In this document: piece after piece, positions 1-8,302 of the stretch
Numbering within the stretch: the first letter of the stretch is position 1
Layout of the letters: every line of letters starts with the position of its first letter
From: Anaerolineae bacterium
GTDB taxonomy: Bacteria > Chloroflexota > Anaerolineae > Aggregatilineales > Phototrophicaceae
NCBI GenBank assembly: GCA_023382675.1
Contig: JAHDWN010000041.1
Span: forward strand, 1 to 57,372
Length of the DNA: 57,372 bases
Reading direction: 5' to 3'
Notes under the pieces: generated by a model
What the model was told of the DNA's origin: nothing
Database searches by the model: none
The model's input: the letters and a program-made list of their open reading frames with translations, nothing else
Made by a program: the position numbers and the translations under genes

Positions 1-1062
1 GATGGATCATTCACGCGTGAGTGGGTGACAGACGCCTTCGAGGGTATTACCGGCTATCGGCTGGATGAACTGCCGGGCGAGCGCGTACACTTGCTCTATC
101 ATCCAGATGATGTCGGCAAGTCCTTCGAAGCCCGGCGTTTGGTTAACATAGGCCAGCACGTCGAAGACGAGATGCGAATGTTTCGCAAGGATGGCGAAAT
201 GCGCTGGCTGCTGGTCAAGCGTGTGCCACATTGGAATGCTGATCACACGAGCGTGATCGGGCACTACGGCGCGGTGGTAGACATCACAGAGCGCAAGCGC
301 GCGGAGGAGCAGCGCTTGCAGCTTGCGCTGCAGCAGGAGCGCTTTGCACTGCTCAATCAGTTCGTGCAAGCCGTTTCGCATGACTTTCGCACGCGTCTGT
401 CGCGAGTGGAAAGCGCCCGCTACGTGATCGGCAAGATGCTAGACGAAGCGAATTATGGCGACCGGGTCGATCAAAGCCTGGCGGCGATTCGGGATTCGGT
501 TTTCCAGATGAACACGCAGATCGCCAATTTGTCGTTGATTACAGCGGTAAATAATCCCAGGCCGGAAAAGATGGACGTGCGACCGCTTCTGATCCGGATG
601 AACGAGCATTACGCACCCAGAGCGAGCAAACGGCACATCACTTTCATCCTGCAATTGGACGATGTGCTGCCCATTATCCATGCCGACGAGCCGAAGCTCA
701 ATATCGCCTTCACACACCTGATTGAGAATGCGCTGGCGCACACGGCGGATGGCGGGCGCATCATCCTCTGTGCCGCCGTTGAGCGCAACCTACTGGTGAT
801 CGAAGTCAGCGACAATGGCGAGGGTATCGCCGCCGACCAGGTGGCGCACATTTTTGAACCCTTCTACAAGGTCGATGGCGCACGTACAGCCTCCCGCGCC
901 GGGTTAGGGCTGGGGCTGACGATTGTGAAGATGGTGATCGACGCGCACGAGGGGCAGGTCGAGGTCGAAAGTACCCCAGGTGTCGGCAGCACCTTCCGCG
1001 TGCGGCTGCCGCTAGCGTATGCTGATGCGCCGACGCCGCTGGCGACGCGTGTTCAGCCTTGA
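1..1062 (+). CDS. PAS-domain sensor histidine kinase, 5' end missing
   Basis: C-terminal 353 residues of a two-component sensor kinase; the reading frame is open to base 1, so the start lies upstream. The first ~90 residues are the back half of a PAS fold and its PAC motif (EGITGY, HPDD, GAVVDITERK). A short coiled coil leads to the HisKA dimerisation helix, with the phospho-acceptor His at bases 379-381 in SHDFRTRLS. The HATPase domain follows with an N box (ENALAH), G1 (DNGEGI at 811-828), an F box (FEPFYK) and G2 (GLGLGLTIVK). The usual HxxRTPL motif has Arg in place of Pro. No membrane segment is visible in this part. No response regulator lies in the window, so the partner and signal are unknown. 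The stop codon overlaps the -35 element of the following tRNA gene. Confidence 0.93.
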   Translation, partial: DGSFTREWVTDAFEGITGYRLDELPGERVHLLYHPDDVGKSFEARRLVNIGQHVEDEMRMFRKDGEMRWLLVKRVPHWNADHTSVIGHYGAVVDITERKRAEEQRLQLALQQERFALLNQFVQAVSHDFRTRLSRVESARYVIGKMLDEANYGDRVDQSLAAIRDSVFQMNTQIANLSLITAVNNPRPEKMDVRPLLIRMNEHYAPRASKRHITFILQLDDVLPIIHADEPKLNIAFTHLIENALAHTADGGRIILCAAVERNLLVIEVSDNGEGIAADQVAHIFEPFYKVDGARTASRAGLGLGLTIVKMVIDAHEGQVEVESTPGVGSTFRVRLPLAYADAPTPLATRVQP

Positions 1063-1087
1063 TCGCGCTGGAGGGCTGTGCTATCCT
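1059..1087 (+). promoter_or_regulatory. Probable promoter of tRNA-Gln
   Basis: TTGATC at 1059-1064, a 17-base spacer, then TATCCT at 1082-1087. This places the start of transcription about 7 bases before the tRNA 5' end. The -35 hexamer overlaps the stop codon of the kinase gene. Hand-read; not tested. Confidence 0.45.
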
Positions 1088-1100
1088 TCGCTTCGAACTA

Positions 1101-1171
1101 TGGGGGATAGTTCAACGGCAGAACGCCTGGTTCTGGCCCAGGTAATCTTGGTTCGAATCCAGGTCCCCCAG
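1101..1171 (+). tRNA. tRNA-Gln (anticodon CTG)
   Basis: A 71-base cloverleaf folds by eye. The acceptor stem pairs 1101-1107 with 1164-1170. The D arm has stem GTTC/GAAC. The anticodon stem CCTGG/CCAGG (1126-1130/1138-1142) holds loop TTCTGGC with anticodon CTG at 1133-1135. The T arm has loop TTCGAAT at 1152-1158. The discriminator base is G at 1171, and the 3' CCA is not encoded. An intrinsic terminator follows five bases later, so it is probably transcribed alone. Confidence 0.95.
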
Positions 1172-1175
1172 CTCT

Positions 1176-1205
1176 AAAACCCGCGTCGCTATGGCGCGGG
1201 TTTTT
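1176..1205 (+). terminator. Intrinsic terminator after tRNA-Gln
   Basis: Stem CCCGCG (1180-1185) and CGCGGG (1195-1200) around a 9-base loop, with AAAA before it and TTTTT after it. The A/T flanks on both sides would let it also stop transcription from the minus-strand hydrolase gene that ends at 1218. Confidence 0.9.
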
Positions 1206-1217
1206 GTTTGCGCCGCA

Positions 1218-2360
1218 TCACCCATAGACTGTGACGCTGACCTCGGCGTTTTGATATGAGGTGTTCAGCAGATCGCCAGATTGTCCTTTCAAGGTGGTGT
1301 CGAAAAATGCCAGCGTGTACTGCCGTGTGAGTTCCATAATCCGATCTGCCTGACCCGGAACGGGCAGTAGGCTAGGCAGCAACACGCCCGTGTCGCTGAA
1401 GTCGGTGTGATGGGCACCTGGGATCACGACTTGATAGCTCCTGTTCGCCGCTTCTACAAACGAACGCGTGATCAATTCCCCCAGGTCGGTCTCTTTTGTC
1501 AGCAGCATAAACGGCTGAAGGGGCGGGGTGAAATCACGCTCCGCAGAGAATGGGCCACCAGCCTGCAAGCCATCGAGATTCGCGCACGCCTTAAAGCGCC
1601 CATCTGCGAGACAGGTTTGCATCGCGGTGATGCCACCCAGCGAATGCCCCATGACGCCGACGTGGGCGAGATCAAGCTGACCAGCAAAGGGGTTATTCGG
1701 TTCTGCATACAAGCGCTCCAATTGATCAAGCGCAAAGACAATGTCGGCTGTGCGCACGGCAATCCGATCTGCGACGTATGCAGCGTTGGCTTGTATCTCA
1801 AACGGGATTTGATCGGCGGGGAAAACGGCGATACGGCCATCGAGAAGCTCCACAGCGGCAACGTCGTAGGGATGGTTGATTCCGACCACGATATAACCGT
1901 GACTGGCAAGTTCCGTCTCGACGCCCTGATAAAACTCGACGTTGGTTCCATTTCCGGGTGAAAAGATCACGACTGGGTAGCGTGCTCCGCTTCTGTCCGG
2001 CGCGGCGTTGAGGCGTGTTTCGGAACGGACAAAACGTAAGCCGAAAACTTCGATAGGATCGACCTCACCGCTCGCGGCAAGCCCACTGCCAAGGTGACCG
2101 AGATTGGAAAAATAGGGCGATGCTTCCCCCGTGCTCGCTTCTGCCGGATACCAGAATTCGGCGACCACTTCACGGACATCATCAGGATCGTCTGTCACGG
2201 TTTCGGCACGTGTTGTGTCCGCCCAGTGCATCGACATGTGCCCGACGGCATAGCCACCACTTGGCGCGGGAAACGCCATTTGCAGCGCCAACGAAACGAA
2301 CGCGAACGCCATCAGCCCCAAGATAACCAACACTGTGATGCGCAGAATTGAGCGACGCAT
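1218..2360 (-). CDS. Exported alpha/beta hydrolase, PAF-acetylhydrolase-like
   Basis: 380-residue alpha/beta hydrolase resembling bacterial relatives of platelet-activating-factor acetylhydrolase and dienelactone hydrolases. One hydrophobic segment (about residues 8-30) is a signal peptide or anchor, so the enzyme acts outside the membrane. The nucleophile elbow GHSLGG has Ser240. Asp263 in CANLDG and His317/318 in GAHHTDF fit the other catalytic positions. FSPGNGTN near residue 133 fits the oxyanion-hole region. The family hydrolyses short ester or thioester bonds in lipids; the real substrate is unknown. The ATG is preceded by GGAGG at 7 bases. It stands alone: the ABC operon upstream ends 143 bases away, and the tRNA terminator lies beyond its 3' end. 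Confidence 0.85.
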   Translation of the reverse strand: MRRSILRITVLVILGLMAFAFVSLALQMAFPAPSGGYAVGHMSMHWADTTRAETVTDDPDDVREVVAEFWYPAEASTGEASPYFSNLGHLGSGLAASGEVDPIEVFGLRFVRSETRLNAAPDRSGARYPVVIFSPGNGTNVEFYQGVETELASHGYIVVGINHPYDVAAVELLDGRIAVFPADQIPFEIQANAAYVADRIAVRTADIVFALDQLERLYAEPNNPFAGQLDLAHVGVMGHSLGGITAMQTCLADGRFKACANLDGLQAGGPFSAERDFTPPLQPFMLLTKETDLGELITRSFVEAANRSYQVVIPGAHHTDFSDTGVLLPSLLPVPGQADRIMELTRQYTLAFFDTTLKGQSGDLLNTSYQNAEVSVTVYG

Positions 2361-2503
2361 TGCCTATCCTCCGCGAGCGACCCTAGAGTGTGTTGCTTTT
2401 ACGCAGGGGGTCATCGGCAAGTTGCATAGTGGCGCGATGTCCGGAAACGGTTGCCAGCCGGATGTCTTTTGTCGTGTGCAGTTTGCGCTGTGCTGTTGGA
2501 CGC

Positions 2504-3403
2504 CTACCGCCGCAGCGTGGGGTCGAAGGCGTCGCGCAGGCCGTCACCCACGAAATTGAACGCCAGCACGATCAGGCTGATGATCACACCCGGTGTCAAC
2601 CACATCCACCACGCATTCGTCAGCCAGGCTTTGGCATCCTGGAGCATGTTCCCCAGGCTGGCATTCGGCGGCGGCACGCCCAGGCCGAGGAAGCTCAGAG
2701 TCGATTCGCTCAGGATCGCCGCAGGAATCGACAGTGTTGCCGCCACCAATATGGGCGCGAGCGCGTTCGGCAGCACGTGACTCAGCACCAACCGCAGCGG
2801 CGGTGCGCCGAGCGAACGGGCCGCGATGACGAATTCACGTTCCTTCAGCGCCAGCATTTCGGCGCGCACCAGCCGCGCCACGTCCATCCAACTGAATGCG
2901 CCGAGGATAAAGACCACCGTCCAGATGCTCGGCGGCAGCAGTGAATTCAGCGTCAGAAAGAGGATGAAGCTTGGCACCGACAGGAACACATCGACCATTC
3001 GCATCAGCAGGTTATCGACAGCGCCGCCCGCGTAGCCGGAAATTGTGCCAATCGTCACGCCCAGGCTGATCGCGATCAGCATCGCAAAAAACCCGACGGC
3101 CAGCGAGACACGCATCCCGAACAGCGCACGCGAGAGCAGATCGCGGTTCAGGTCATCCGTGCCGAGCAGATGCTCGGCGGTCGGGGGCTGCGGAAACCCG
3201 CGTGTCACGTTTGCGGCGCGCGGATCAATGTCGTTCGGGTCATAGGGCACAATCTGGTCGGCCAGCAGGCTAAGCAGCACGAAGATCACCAGCAGGATCA
3301 GGCTGACGACCGCCAGTTTATGTCGCCCGAACTGGTACATGGTGATCTGAAACGGTGTCTTGGCTGCGGGCGCAATCTCAAGGTGGGCGATGGAGTCATT
3401 CAT
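2504..3403 (-). CDS. Peptide/nickel-type ABC transporter permease, DppC-like
   Basis: Inner-membrane permease of the Dpp/Opp importer family, 299 residues from the chosen ATG. The N-terminal tail is followed by a first membrane helix, a loop with the family motif GTDDLNRDLLSR, and five more helices. The EAA loop that docks the ATPase reads VIAARSLGAPPLRLVLSHVL. The C terminus DGLRDAFDPTLRR is typical of DppC. The start at 3403 overlaps the stop of the DppB-like gene by 8 bases (ATGAATGA), so translation is probably coupled. A longer frame would begin at 3436 but overlaps more and lacks a ribosome site. It is the last gene of a three-gene operon; the two ATPases usual for this class are not nearby. 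Confidence 0.92.
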   Translation of the reverse strand: MNDSIAHLEIAPAAKTPFQITMYQFGRHKLAVVSLILLVIFVLLSLLADQIVPYDPNDIDPRAANVTRGFPQPPTAEHLLGTDDLNRDLLSRALFGMRVSLAVGFFAMLIAISLGVTIGTISGYAGGAVDNLLMRMVDVFLSVPSFILFLTLNSLLPPSIWTVVFILGAFSWMDVARLVRAEMLALKEREFVIAARSLGAPPLRLVLSHVLPNALAPILVAATLSIPAAILSESTLSFLGLGVPPPNASLGNMLQDAKAWLTNAWWMWLTPGVIISLIVLAFNFVGDGLRDAFDPTLRR

Positions 3404-4367
3404 AACGAATCCGCGGATCGATCCAGTGGTAAGCAATGTCCGCGATGAAGTTTCCGATCACGATAAACAGCGCTGTCAGCATCGTCACACCCATGATGAT
3501 CGGGAAGTCGCGGCGCAGAGCTGCATTCACGCCAAGCTGCCCCAGTCCCGGCCAGCCAAAGACGAACTCGATGGCGAACGAGCCGGAAACAATCTGCGGG
3601 ATCGACAGTCCGACCAGCGTCACCAGCGGCATCAGGGCGTTGCGCAGCGCGTGCTTCAACAACACATTCCGTTCAGTCACGCCTTTTGCCCGCGCCGTGC
3701 GGATGTAATCTTGTCCCAGCACATCGAGGATGCTGGAACGTTGATAGCGCACCCAACGTGCCAGGGACGCTGTTCCCAACGCGGTTGCTGGCAGTATCAG
3801 ATGCCTTGCGGTATCCAGGGCCGCTTCGATGCCTTTGTAGTTTTCGCGCATATCGCGCAAGCCGGTGGTCGGCAGCCAGCGCAGTTGCACACTGAAGATC
3901 TGCATCAGCAGCAGCGCGACGAAAAACGCGGGCATACTGATGCCGATGAAAGATAAGAACGTGATCAGATAATCACCGAAGGTGTAGCGTTTGATGGCCG
4001 ATAGGAGTGCCACCGGGATGGACAGCATGAGCGCTACCATCAGCGCCGTGATGCCGAGCAAAGCAGTCGCCGGGAGTCGATCCAGGATTTCCAGCGTCAC
4101 CGCGCGATGCGCCGTCAGCGAGAAGCCGAGATCGCCACGCAGTGTATTGCCCAGCCAGTTGACGTATTGCACCAGCAGCGGCTGATCCAGGCCGAGACGG
4201 CTGCGCATACGATCCAGATCTTCCGCCGAAGGCGGCGGTTTGCTGGGATCGATATAGACCACCAGCGGGTCGCCCGGCGCTGCCTTGATGATGAAGAAGG
4301 ACAGCAGCGAAATGCCGATGAGCACCGGGATCATCTGGATCAGGCGGCGCACCAGGTAACGTGTCAT
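3396..4367 (-). CDS. Peptide/nickel-type ABC transporter permease, DppB-like
   Basis: 323-residue permease that pairs with the following DppC-like protein. The family N terminus is clear: YLVRRLIQMIPVLIGIS, then KAAPGDP. Six membrane helices follow, with an EAA motif in TARAKGVTERNVLLKHALRN and the C-terminal signature DPRIRYE. It is the second gene of the operon, 91 bases behind the binding-protein gene, with a hairpin in that gap. No good Shine-Dalgarno sequence precedes its ATG, so expression may be lower than that of the binding protein. The substrate cannot be told from sequence; di- and oligopeptides, nickel and some sugars are all used by this family. Confidence 0.93.
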   Translation of the reverse strand: MTRYLVRRLIQMIPVLIGISLLSFFIIKAAPGDPLVVYIDPSKPPPSAEDLDRMRSRLGLDQPLLVQYVNWLGNTLRGDLGFSLTAHRAVTLEILDRLPATALLGITALMVALMLSIPVALLSAIKRYTFGDYLITFLSFIGISMPAFFVALLLMQIFSVQLRWLPTTGLRDMRENYKGIEAALDTARHLILPATALGTASLARWVRYQRSSILDVLGQDYIRTARAKGVTERNVLLKHALRNALMPLVTLVGLSIPQIVSGSFAIEFVFGWPGLGQLGVNAALRRDFPIIMGVTMLTALFIVIGNFIADIAYHWIDPRIRYE

Positions 4368-4402
4368 CTTGAACCTGTGGTTTCATGGCCTGCGCAACTG
4401 GA

Positions 4403-4436
4403 GCAGAGAGCGGCTGCGCGGGCAACCGCACTCTGC
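4403..4436 (-). promoter_or_regulatory. Hairpin between binding-protein and permease genes
   Basis: Arms 4403-4413 and 4426-4436 pair over ten bases with one A/A mismatch, around a 12-base loop. No T tract follows on the minus strand. It therefore looks like an RNA-stabilising or partial-attenuation element after the binding-protein cistron rather than a full terminator. Confidence 0.5.
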
Positions 4437-4458
4437 ATCTCACGCAGGGATGGATGGC

Positions 4459-6090
4459 TTAGCTGGCGTTCAGCGAAAGCCGTTCCAGATGGCGGAAGCC
4501 ACTTGCGAGCGCCGAATCGAGTTGGGCATCCTCGATATTGACGCGGTTGCTGAACACGATTGGGTTCTGGTTGCGGTAGATGGGCAGCGTGGGCAGATCG
4601 TTCCATAGGATCTGCTCTATCTGCTCATAAACGGCCATGCGCTCATCGTAGTCAGAGATCGTGCGTGCCTGCTCGAACAGGGCGTTGACTTCCGGATTGT
4701 TGTAGTTCTCGAGATTGGGGCCAAGCTCCGGCGTGGTGATGTAGAAATTAGAGTAGCTGTTCGGTTCTGGCCCGATCTGTGCCCACCCCGACACCATCAC
4801 ATCGAAGGGCTTGTCTTCCACGCGTTCCTGATAAAGCTGCGCGATCATCGTCGAAAGGTCGCGGGTTTCCAGTTCGACCTGGATGCCGATGTCCTGCCAG
4901 TAGGCCTGGACGACCGTCGCAAAGGCGAAGTAATCGCGGAAGCCTTCCTGGAAGCTGAGCAGATTTATCACCCACGGTTCGCCGTTCAGGTCGCGGATAC
5001 CGTCGCCGTCGCTGTCGGTGATGCCGACCTCATCCAGTATCTGGCCGGCGCGTTCCGGGTCATAGTCGTAGCCGCCGAGCTTGTCATCGCTGTAGAACGG
5101 CACGACCAGATCGAAGTGCGAATTGTGGACATGCCCGAAGCCCTGGCGCACAGTATCGACCAGCGTCTGGCGGTCGATGGCGATCATCAGCGCCTGGCGT
5201 ATGCGCACATCCTGGAACTGCTCACGTGCATTGTTGAAGAACACGGCAAAGAGGCTGTCATAGTCCACAACCTGGACGTTGAAATCGGGGTTGTTCTGGA
5301 ACTGCGCCAGCGATGCGCCCGGCACGTTCACGATAAAGTCGATTTCGCCCGTCAGCAGCGCGTTCACACGGGCCTGCTCATCCGGGATAATGCGGAAGAT
5401 GACGCGGTCAAGGCAGGGACGCCCACGGAAGTAGTACTCGTTGGCTTCCAGCGTAATGCTTTCGCCCGTGATCCATTCGGCGACGCGGAACGGGCCGGTG
5501 CCGATGGGCATACGGTTGAAGTCACCCGTGCGCAGATCCTGGTTGTCGAGCGAGCCAGCGGGGATGATCGGCACGCTGATGTCGGTGAAGAACGAGGCGT
5601 TGGGCGAAGTCAGCGTCGCCACGACGGTATACGTATCCACGGCTTCAAACTGGATCGGCTGGTCGCCCTGGTAAAAGCGCGGGCGGAACGGCGCGATATC
5701 TTCTTCCGAGGTCTGGATCGTGTTGAAAGTGTAGACGACATCTTCGGCGGTCAGTTCGCTGCCATCGCTAAACATGACGCCCTGGCGCAGGTTGAATGTC
5801 CAGGTGAGGCCATCGTCGCTCACCGACCAGCTCTCGGCCAGATCGCCCGTGATCTCGCTGCCCCAGTTTTCGCCGCCGAGCGTCAGCGGGTTAAAAATCC
5901 AGGAGAGCACCGACACCGATACACCGTCATTGGCGTAAATACCATTGAGGCTGACGGGGTTATCGGCGATAAAGGTGATCAGCGTGCCACCGGAGTTGGG
6001 GCAGGTGAAGGCGTCCGCCTGGGCCGTGGCCGTCGCATTCACCCCAATCAGCAACACAAACACAACAAATAGAAGCGCATATTTCTTCAA
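4459..6090 (-). CDS. ABC transporter substrate-binding protein, peptide family 5
   Basis: 543-residue extracellular solute-binding protein of the DppA/OppA family (SBP_bac_5). An N-terminal signal peptide (about residues 1-24) ends near ATAQADA; no lipobox Cys is seen at the junction. The mature part has the family core: AESWSVSDDGLTWTFNLR, FSDGSELTAEDVVYTFNT, the IGTGPFRV stretch, and a C-terminal half with IRQALMIAIDRQTL. The start is TTG: it has AGGAGG at 8 bases, and the nearby ATG runs into a stop after two codons. It is the first gene of the operon. The ligand is unknown. The length is normal for the family. Confidence 0.92.
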   Translation of the reverse strand: MKKYALLFVVFVLLIGVNATATAQADAFTCPNSGGTLITFIADNPVSLNGIYANDGVSVSVLSWIFNPLTLGGENWGSEITGDLAESWSVSDDGLTWTFNLRQGVMFSDGSELTAEDVVYTFNTIQTSEEDIAPFRPRFYQGDQPIQFEAVDTYTVVATLTSPNASFFTDISVPIIPAGSLDNQDLRTGDFNRMPIGTGPFRVAEWITGESITLEANEYYFRGRPCLDRVIFRIIPDEQARVNALLTGEIDFIVNVPGASLAQFQNNPDFNVQVVDYDSLFAVFFNNAREQFQDVRIRQALMIAIDRQTLVDTVRQGFGHVHNSHFDLVVPFYSDDKLGGYDYDPERAGQILDEVGITDSDGDGIRDLNGEPWVINLLSFQEGFRDYFAFATVVQAYWQDIGIQVELETRDLSTMIAQLYQERVEDKPFDVMVSGWAQIGPEPNSYSNFYITTPELGPNLENYNNPEVNALFEQARTISDYDERMAVYEQIEQILWNDLPTLPIYRNQNPIVFSNRVNIEDAQLDSALASGFRHLERLSLNAS

Positions 6091-6130
6091 GGCAGCATCC
6101 TCCTGAGGACGGGTTGTGCCGGAAAAGCAT

Positions 6131-6159
6131 ACAATAGCTTATCTGCCCGAGCGGCGCAA
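6131..6159 (-). promoter_or_regulatory. Probable promoter of the peptide ABC operon
   Basis: On the minus strand, TTGCGC (6159-6154), a 17-base spacer, and TATTGT (6136-6131). Transcription would begin near 6124, about 34 bases before the TTG start of the binding-protein gene. Matches to consensus are partial. Confidence 0.4.
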
Positions 6160-6460
6160 AAGGAAATTTGCTGGCTCGTTCAACTGCCAAACTTGCCCGA
6201 AGCGCGTTACCACCGTTTGATGGACGGAAGGAGATATTTCTGGTGCAGTCACGCGGCGTGTAGGGGAGCCGTAACCGTTGTTAGGCCACTTTGCTATGAC
6301 CTGTAGAGCGAATTGGGGTTGAGAGGCAGCGTCTTCCCCAATGCCTATGCAAGCATATCATTGCAACTAGTGGCGCGCCGCCGATTTCTTGCGGCTTCCC
6401 GGTGCCCTGTTACCTGTCACCGACTCGGTGTACGACGCCGGGATGGATCGTCTCTAGGGC
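6160..6460. other. Non-coding gap with three palindromes
   Basis: No convincing gene lies between the peptide-operon promoter and the end of the DUF5615 gene. Three palindromes sit within 120 bases: ATTGGGG/CCCCAAT at 6312-6318 and 6336-6342; TATGC-AA-GCATA at 6346-6357; CACCGA-C-TCGGTG at 6418-6430. No T-rich tail marks any of them as a clear terminator. They may be 3'-end structures, a small RNA, or the scar of a lost element. Confidence 0.4.
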
Positions 6461-6736
6461 TCAAATGACCTGTGGAATCAGCGGTTCAAGCGCCTCAAGA
6501 CGGTTGTTCCTGGCGACCATAATGACCACTGCCAACGGAAGCTCAGCAATGTTTTGTTGGTACTCGATGTTTTGATCGACGGTCAAGAGGACATCGAACT
6601 GTGCTTCAACCAATCGCTTCAGCAGTTCGCCATTCTTGAGACCATTCCAGCTCATTTGCCGCATGGTCGCAACATCATAGTCGGCGAGCAGGCGTTTTAG
6701 CGGGTTTGGCACACACTCGTCAAGCAGAATCTTCAT
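6461..6736 (-). CDS. DUF5615 PIN-like protein, probable toxin
   Basis: 91-residue protein of the DUF5615 (Mut7-C-like PIN) family, the usual partner of DUF433 proteins. The N terminus KILLDECVP carries the first acidic pair. VLLTVDQNIEYQQN carries the later Asp, where many relatives have a D-x-D-F pattern. PIN-like folds are usually Mg-dependent RNases, but activity of this subfamily is poorly documented. The ATG at 6736 lies inside the 3' end of the antitoxin gene (17-base overlap); an ATG six bases earlier is also possible. The pair is translated antitoxin first, which fits type II modules. Function is inferred from family and context. Confidence 0.75.
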   Translation of the reverse strand: MKILLDECVPNPLKRLLADYDVATMRQMSWNGLKNGELLKRLVEAQFDVLLTVDQNIEYQQNIAELPLAVVIMVARNNRLEALEPLIPQVI

Positions 6737-6944
6737 GCGCATTGGCGATCAGGTGAGCGGCAGCGGTTTCCAGGAAGCGCATGACCTGCTCTCGGCTTAC
6801 GGTATCAAAATGCGCCAGGAAGCGGTCAATCGAGTCTCCGGCTTCCAGATAATCAAGCAGCGTTTGCACAGGCACGCGAGTGCCGTAAAAAACGGGTGTC
6901 CCGCCCATGATCTCCGGATCAATTGTGATCAGTGGCTCGCTCAT
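6720..6944 (-). CDS. DUF433 antitoxin-like protein
   Basis: 74-residue DUF433 protein. The family core is complete: ITIDPEIMGGTPVFYGTRVP, then VQTLLDYLEAGDSIDRFL and VSREQVMRFLETA, a small winged-helix DNA-binding fold related to ParD/VapB-type antitoxins. The start at 6944 gives the standard family length; the frame extends upstream but that part is Arg/Ser-rich antisense of the permease gene and not protein-like. It overlaps the DUF5615 gene. It probably represses its own promoter and neutralises its partner, by family analogy. Confidence 0.82.
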   Translation of the reverse strand: MSEPLITIDPEIMGGTPVFYGTRVPVQTLLDYLEAGDSIDRFLAHFDTVSREQVMRFLETAAAHLIANAHEDSA

Positions 6945-7008
6945 TGAGCACTCCAGCAAATTCTCTTTGCCATTGTACCATTGTCTTGCTCTGCGTGGGC
7001 GATGCGTC

Positions 7009-8298
7009 CTACTCCGAGCGCAGGGCAACGACGGGTAGCAGGCGTGCCGCGCGCACCGCCGGCCACAAACCCGCTCCCAGCCCGACGATGGTCGCGACGG
7101 CGATGATGAAGATGGGTAGCTCGCTGGGGATAACGAGCAGTTGGTCGCCGATGCGCGATGGATCGAACGGCAGGAAGAAGATGCCGCCGCCCTCGCCTGT
7201 ACCGCCCGCCTGCTGGATCGCGTTGTTGACCAGGTTCGCGATCCCGTAAGTGATGAGCACGCCGATGCCGCCGCCGACCAGCCCAACCAGCCCAGCCTCG
7301 ACCAGGAAGACCATCAGCACGTCGCCATCGCGCGCGCCGACCGCCTTCATGACGCCGATCTCTTTGGTGCGCTCCAGGATCGCCATCGACATGGTGTTGG
7401 CGATGCCGAACGCCGCCACGATCAGCGCGATGCCGCCGATGCCGCCGAGCACGAGGCGCATGGTGGTGAAGAAGTTGTTGAGCTGGCGGATGAAATCGCC
7501 CGCATCCTCGACGAAATAGCCGAGATCGCGAAACACCTGCGCCACATCCTGCGTGACCTCGCGGTCGGTCGTGCGCACGATGGCCTGGTCATAACGCAGG
7601 TCGCGCCGGGAAACGGTCTCGCCAGTCACCCACTCGTTGAGATCGAGCACGTCGTCCAACGGCATGAACATAAAACTGTCGTAGAGGCCGGTGCCGGACT
7701 TGAGCAGGGCAGAAGGCCGCAGGCGAATATCGCGCTGGCGGTTGTCCGAATAGGACGTGACGCGCAGTTCAATCTGTTCGGCGAAAATATCGACAGTAAC
7801 CGGCTCATAATCAGTCGATTCCGGATCGACGAAATACTGGTTGACCTGGCCGCCGAAGATGACTTCGCCGGGGCCGAGGCGCATCTCGCCCTGATCCACC
7901 TCAAGGTCAAGCGTGGACAGCAGGGCAGGATCGATGCCGAGGATCGGCGCATAAGATCGGTAATCGCCCGCAACCAGTTCGCCCGCGCCATAGAAATTGA
8001 CCGTCGGGATGATCGTCTGGACGCCCGGCGTCTGGCGTAGTTCATCCAGCGTCTCATCATCAAGCACCGGCGCATCCTCAATTCTGGTATCGAAGGCAGG
8101 TGGCGCGTAAAGGCGAATTTCGGTCAGGGCAGATGACGCGCCAACGCCGCTTTCCGCCGCACGCTGCAAGCCATAGGTGAGCGAGAGCAGCACCATGACA
8201 GCCGTCGTGCCGACGATTACGCCGCTGACGGTCATGATCAGGCGCGAGCGGTTGCGCGTCAGATTGCTGAGCGCAAGCCGCGCCAGCTCGAAGAACAT
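7009..8298 (-). CDS. MacB/FtsX-type ABC transporter permease
   Basis: 429-residue permease of the MacB/LolC class. An N-terminal helix (about residues 18-40, after LALSNLTRNRSR) is followed by a large extracellular MacB_PCD-like domain to about residue 270, then the FtsX domain with three helices. The conserved cytoplasmic stretch ILERTKEIGVMKAVGARD contacts the ATPase. The C terminus LWPAVRAARLLPVVALRSE is typical. The ATG at 8298 lies four bases after the stop of the CARDB gene; a longer frame to 8352 overlaps it and is less likely. It works with the ATPase encoded at 10300-11025. Such transporters are usually mechanotransmitters or exporters of peptides, lipids or lipoproteins; no substrate is visible. 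Confidence 0.9.
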   Translation of the reverse strand: MFFELARLALSNLTRNRSRLIMTVSGVIVGTTAVMVLLSLTYGLQRAAESGVGASSALTEIRLYAPPAFDTRIEDAPVLDDETLDELRQTPGVQTIIPTVNFYGAGELVAGDYRSYAPILGIDPALLSTLDLEVDQGEMRLGPGEVIFGGQVNQYFVDPESTDYEPVTVDIFAEQIELRVTSYSDNRQRDIRLRPSALLKSGTGLYDSFMFMPLDDVLDLNEWVTGETVSRRDLRYDQAIVRTTDREVTQDVAQVFRDLGYFVEDAGDFIRQLNNFFTTMRLVLGGIGGIALIVAAFGIANTMSMAILERTKEIGVMKAVGARDGDVLMVFLVEAGLVGLVGGGIGVLITYGIANLVNNAIQQAGGTGEGGGIFFLPFDPSRIGDQLLVIPSELPIFIIAVATIVGLGAGLWPAVRAARLLPVVALRSE

Positions 8299-8302
8299 GG
8301 CG

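Noticed and set aside
5116-6072. Long plus-strand open frame across the peptide-binding protein gene
   Set aside because: His/Arg/Asp-rich shadow of a well-supported minus-strand gene.
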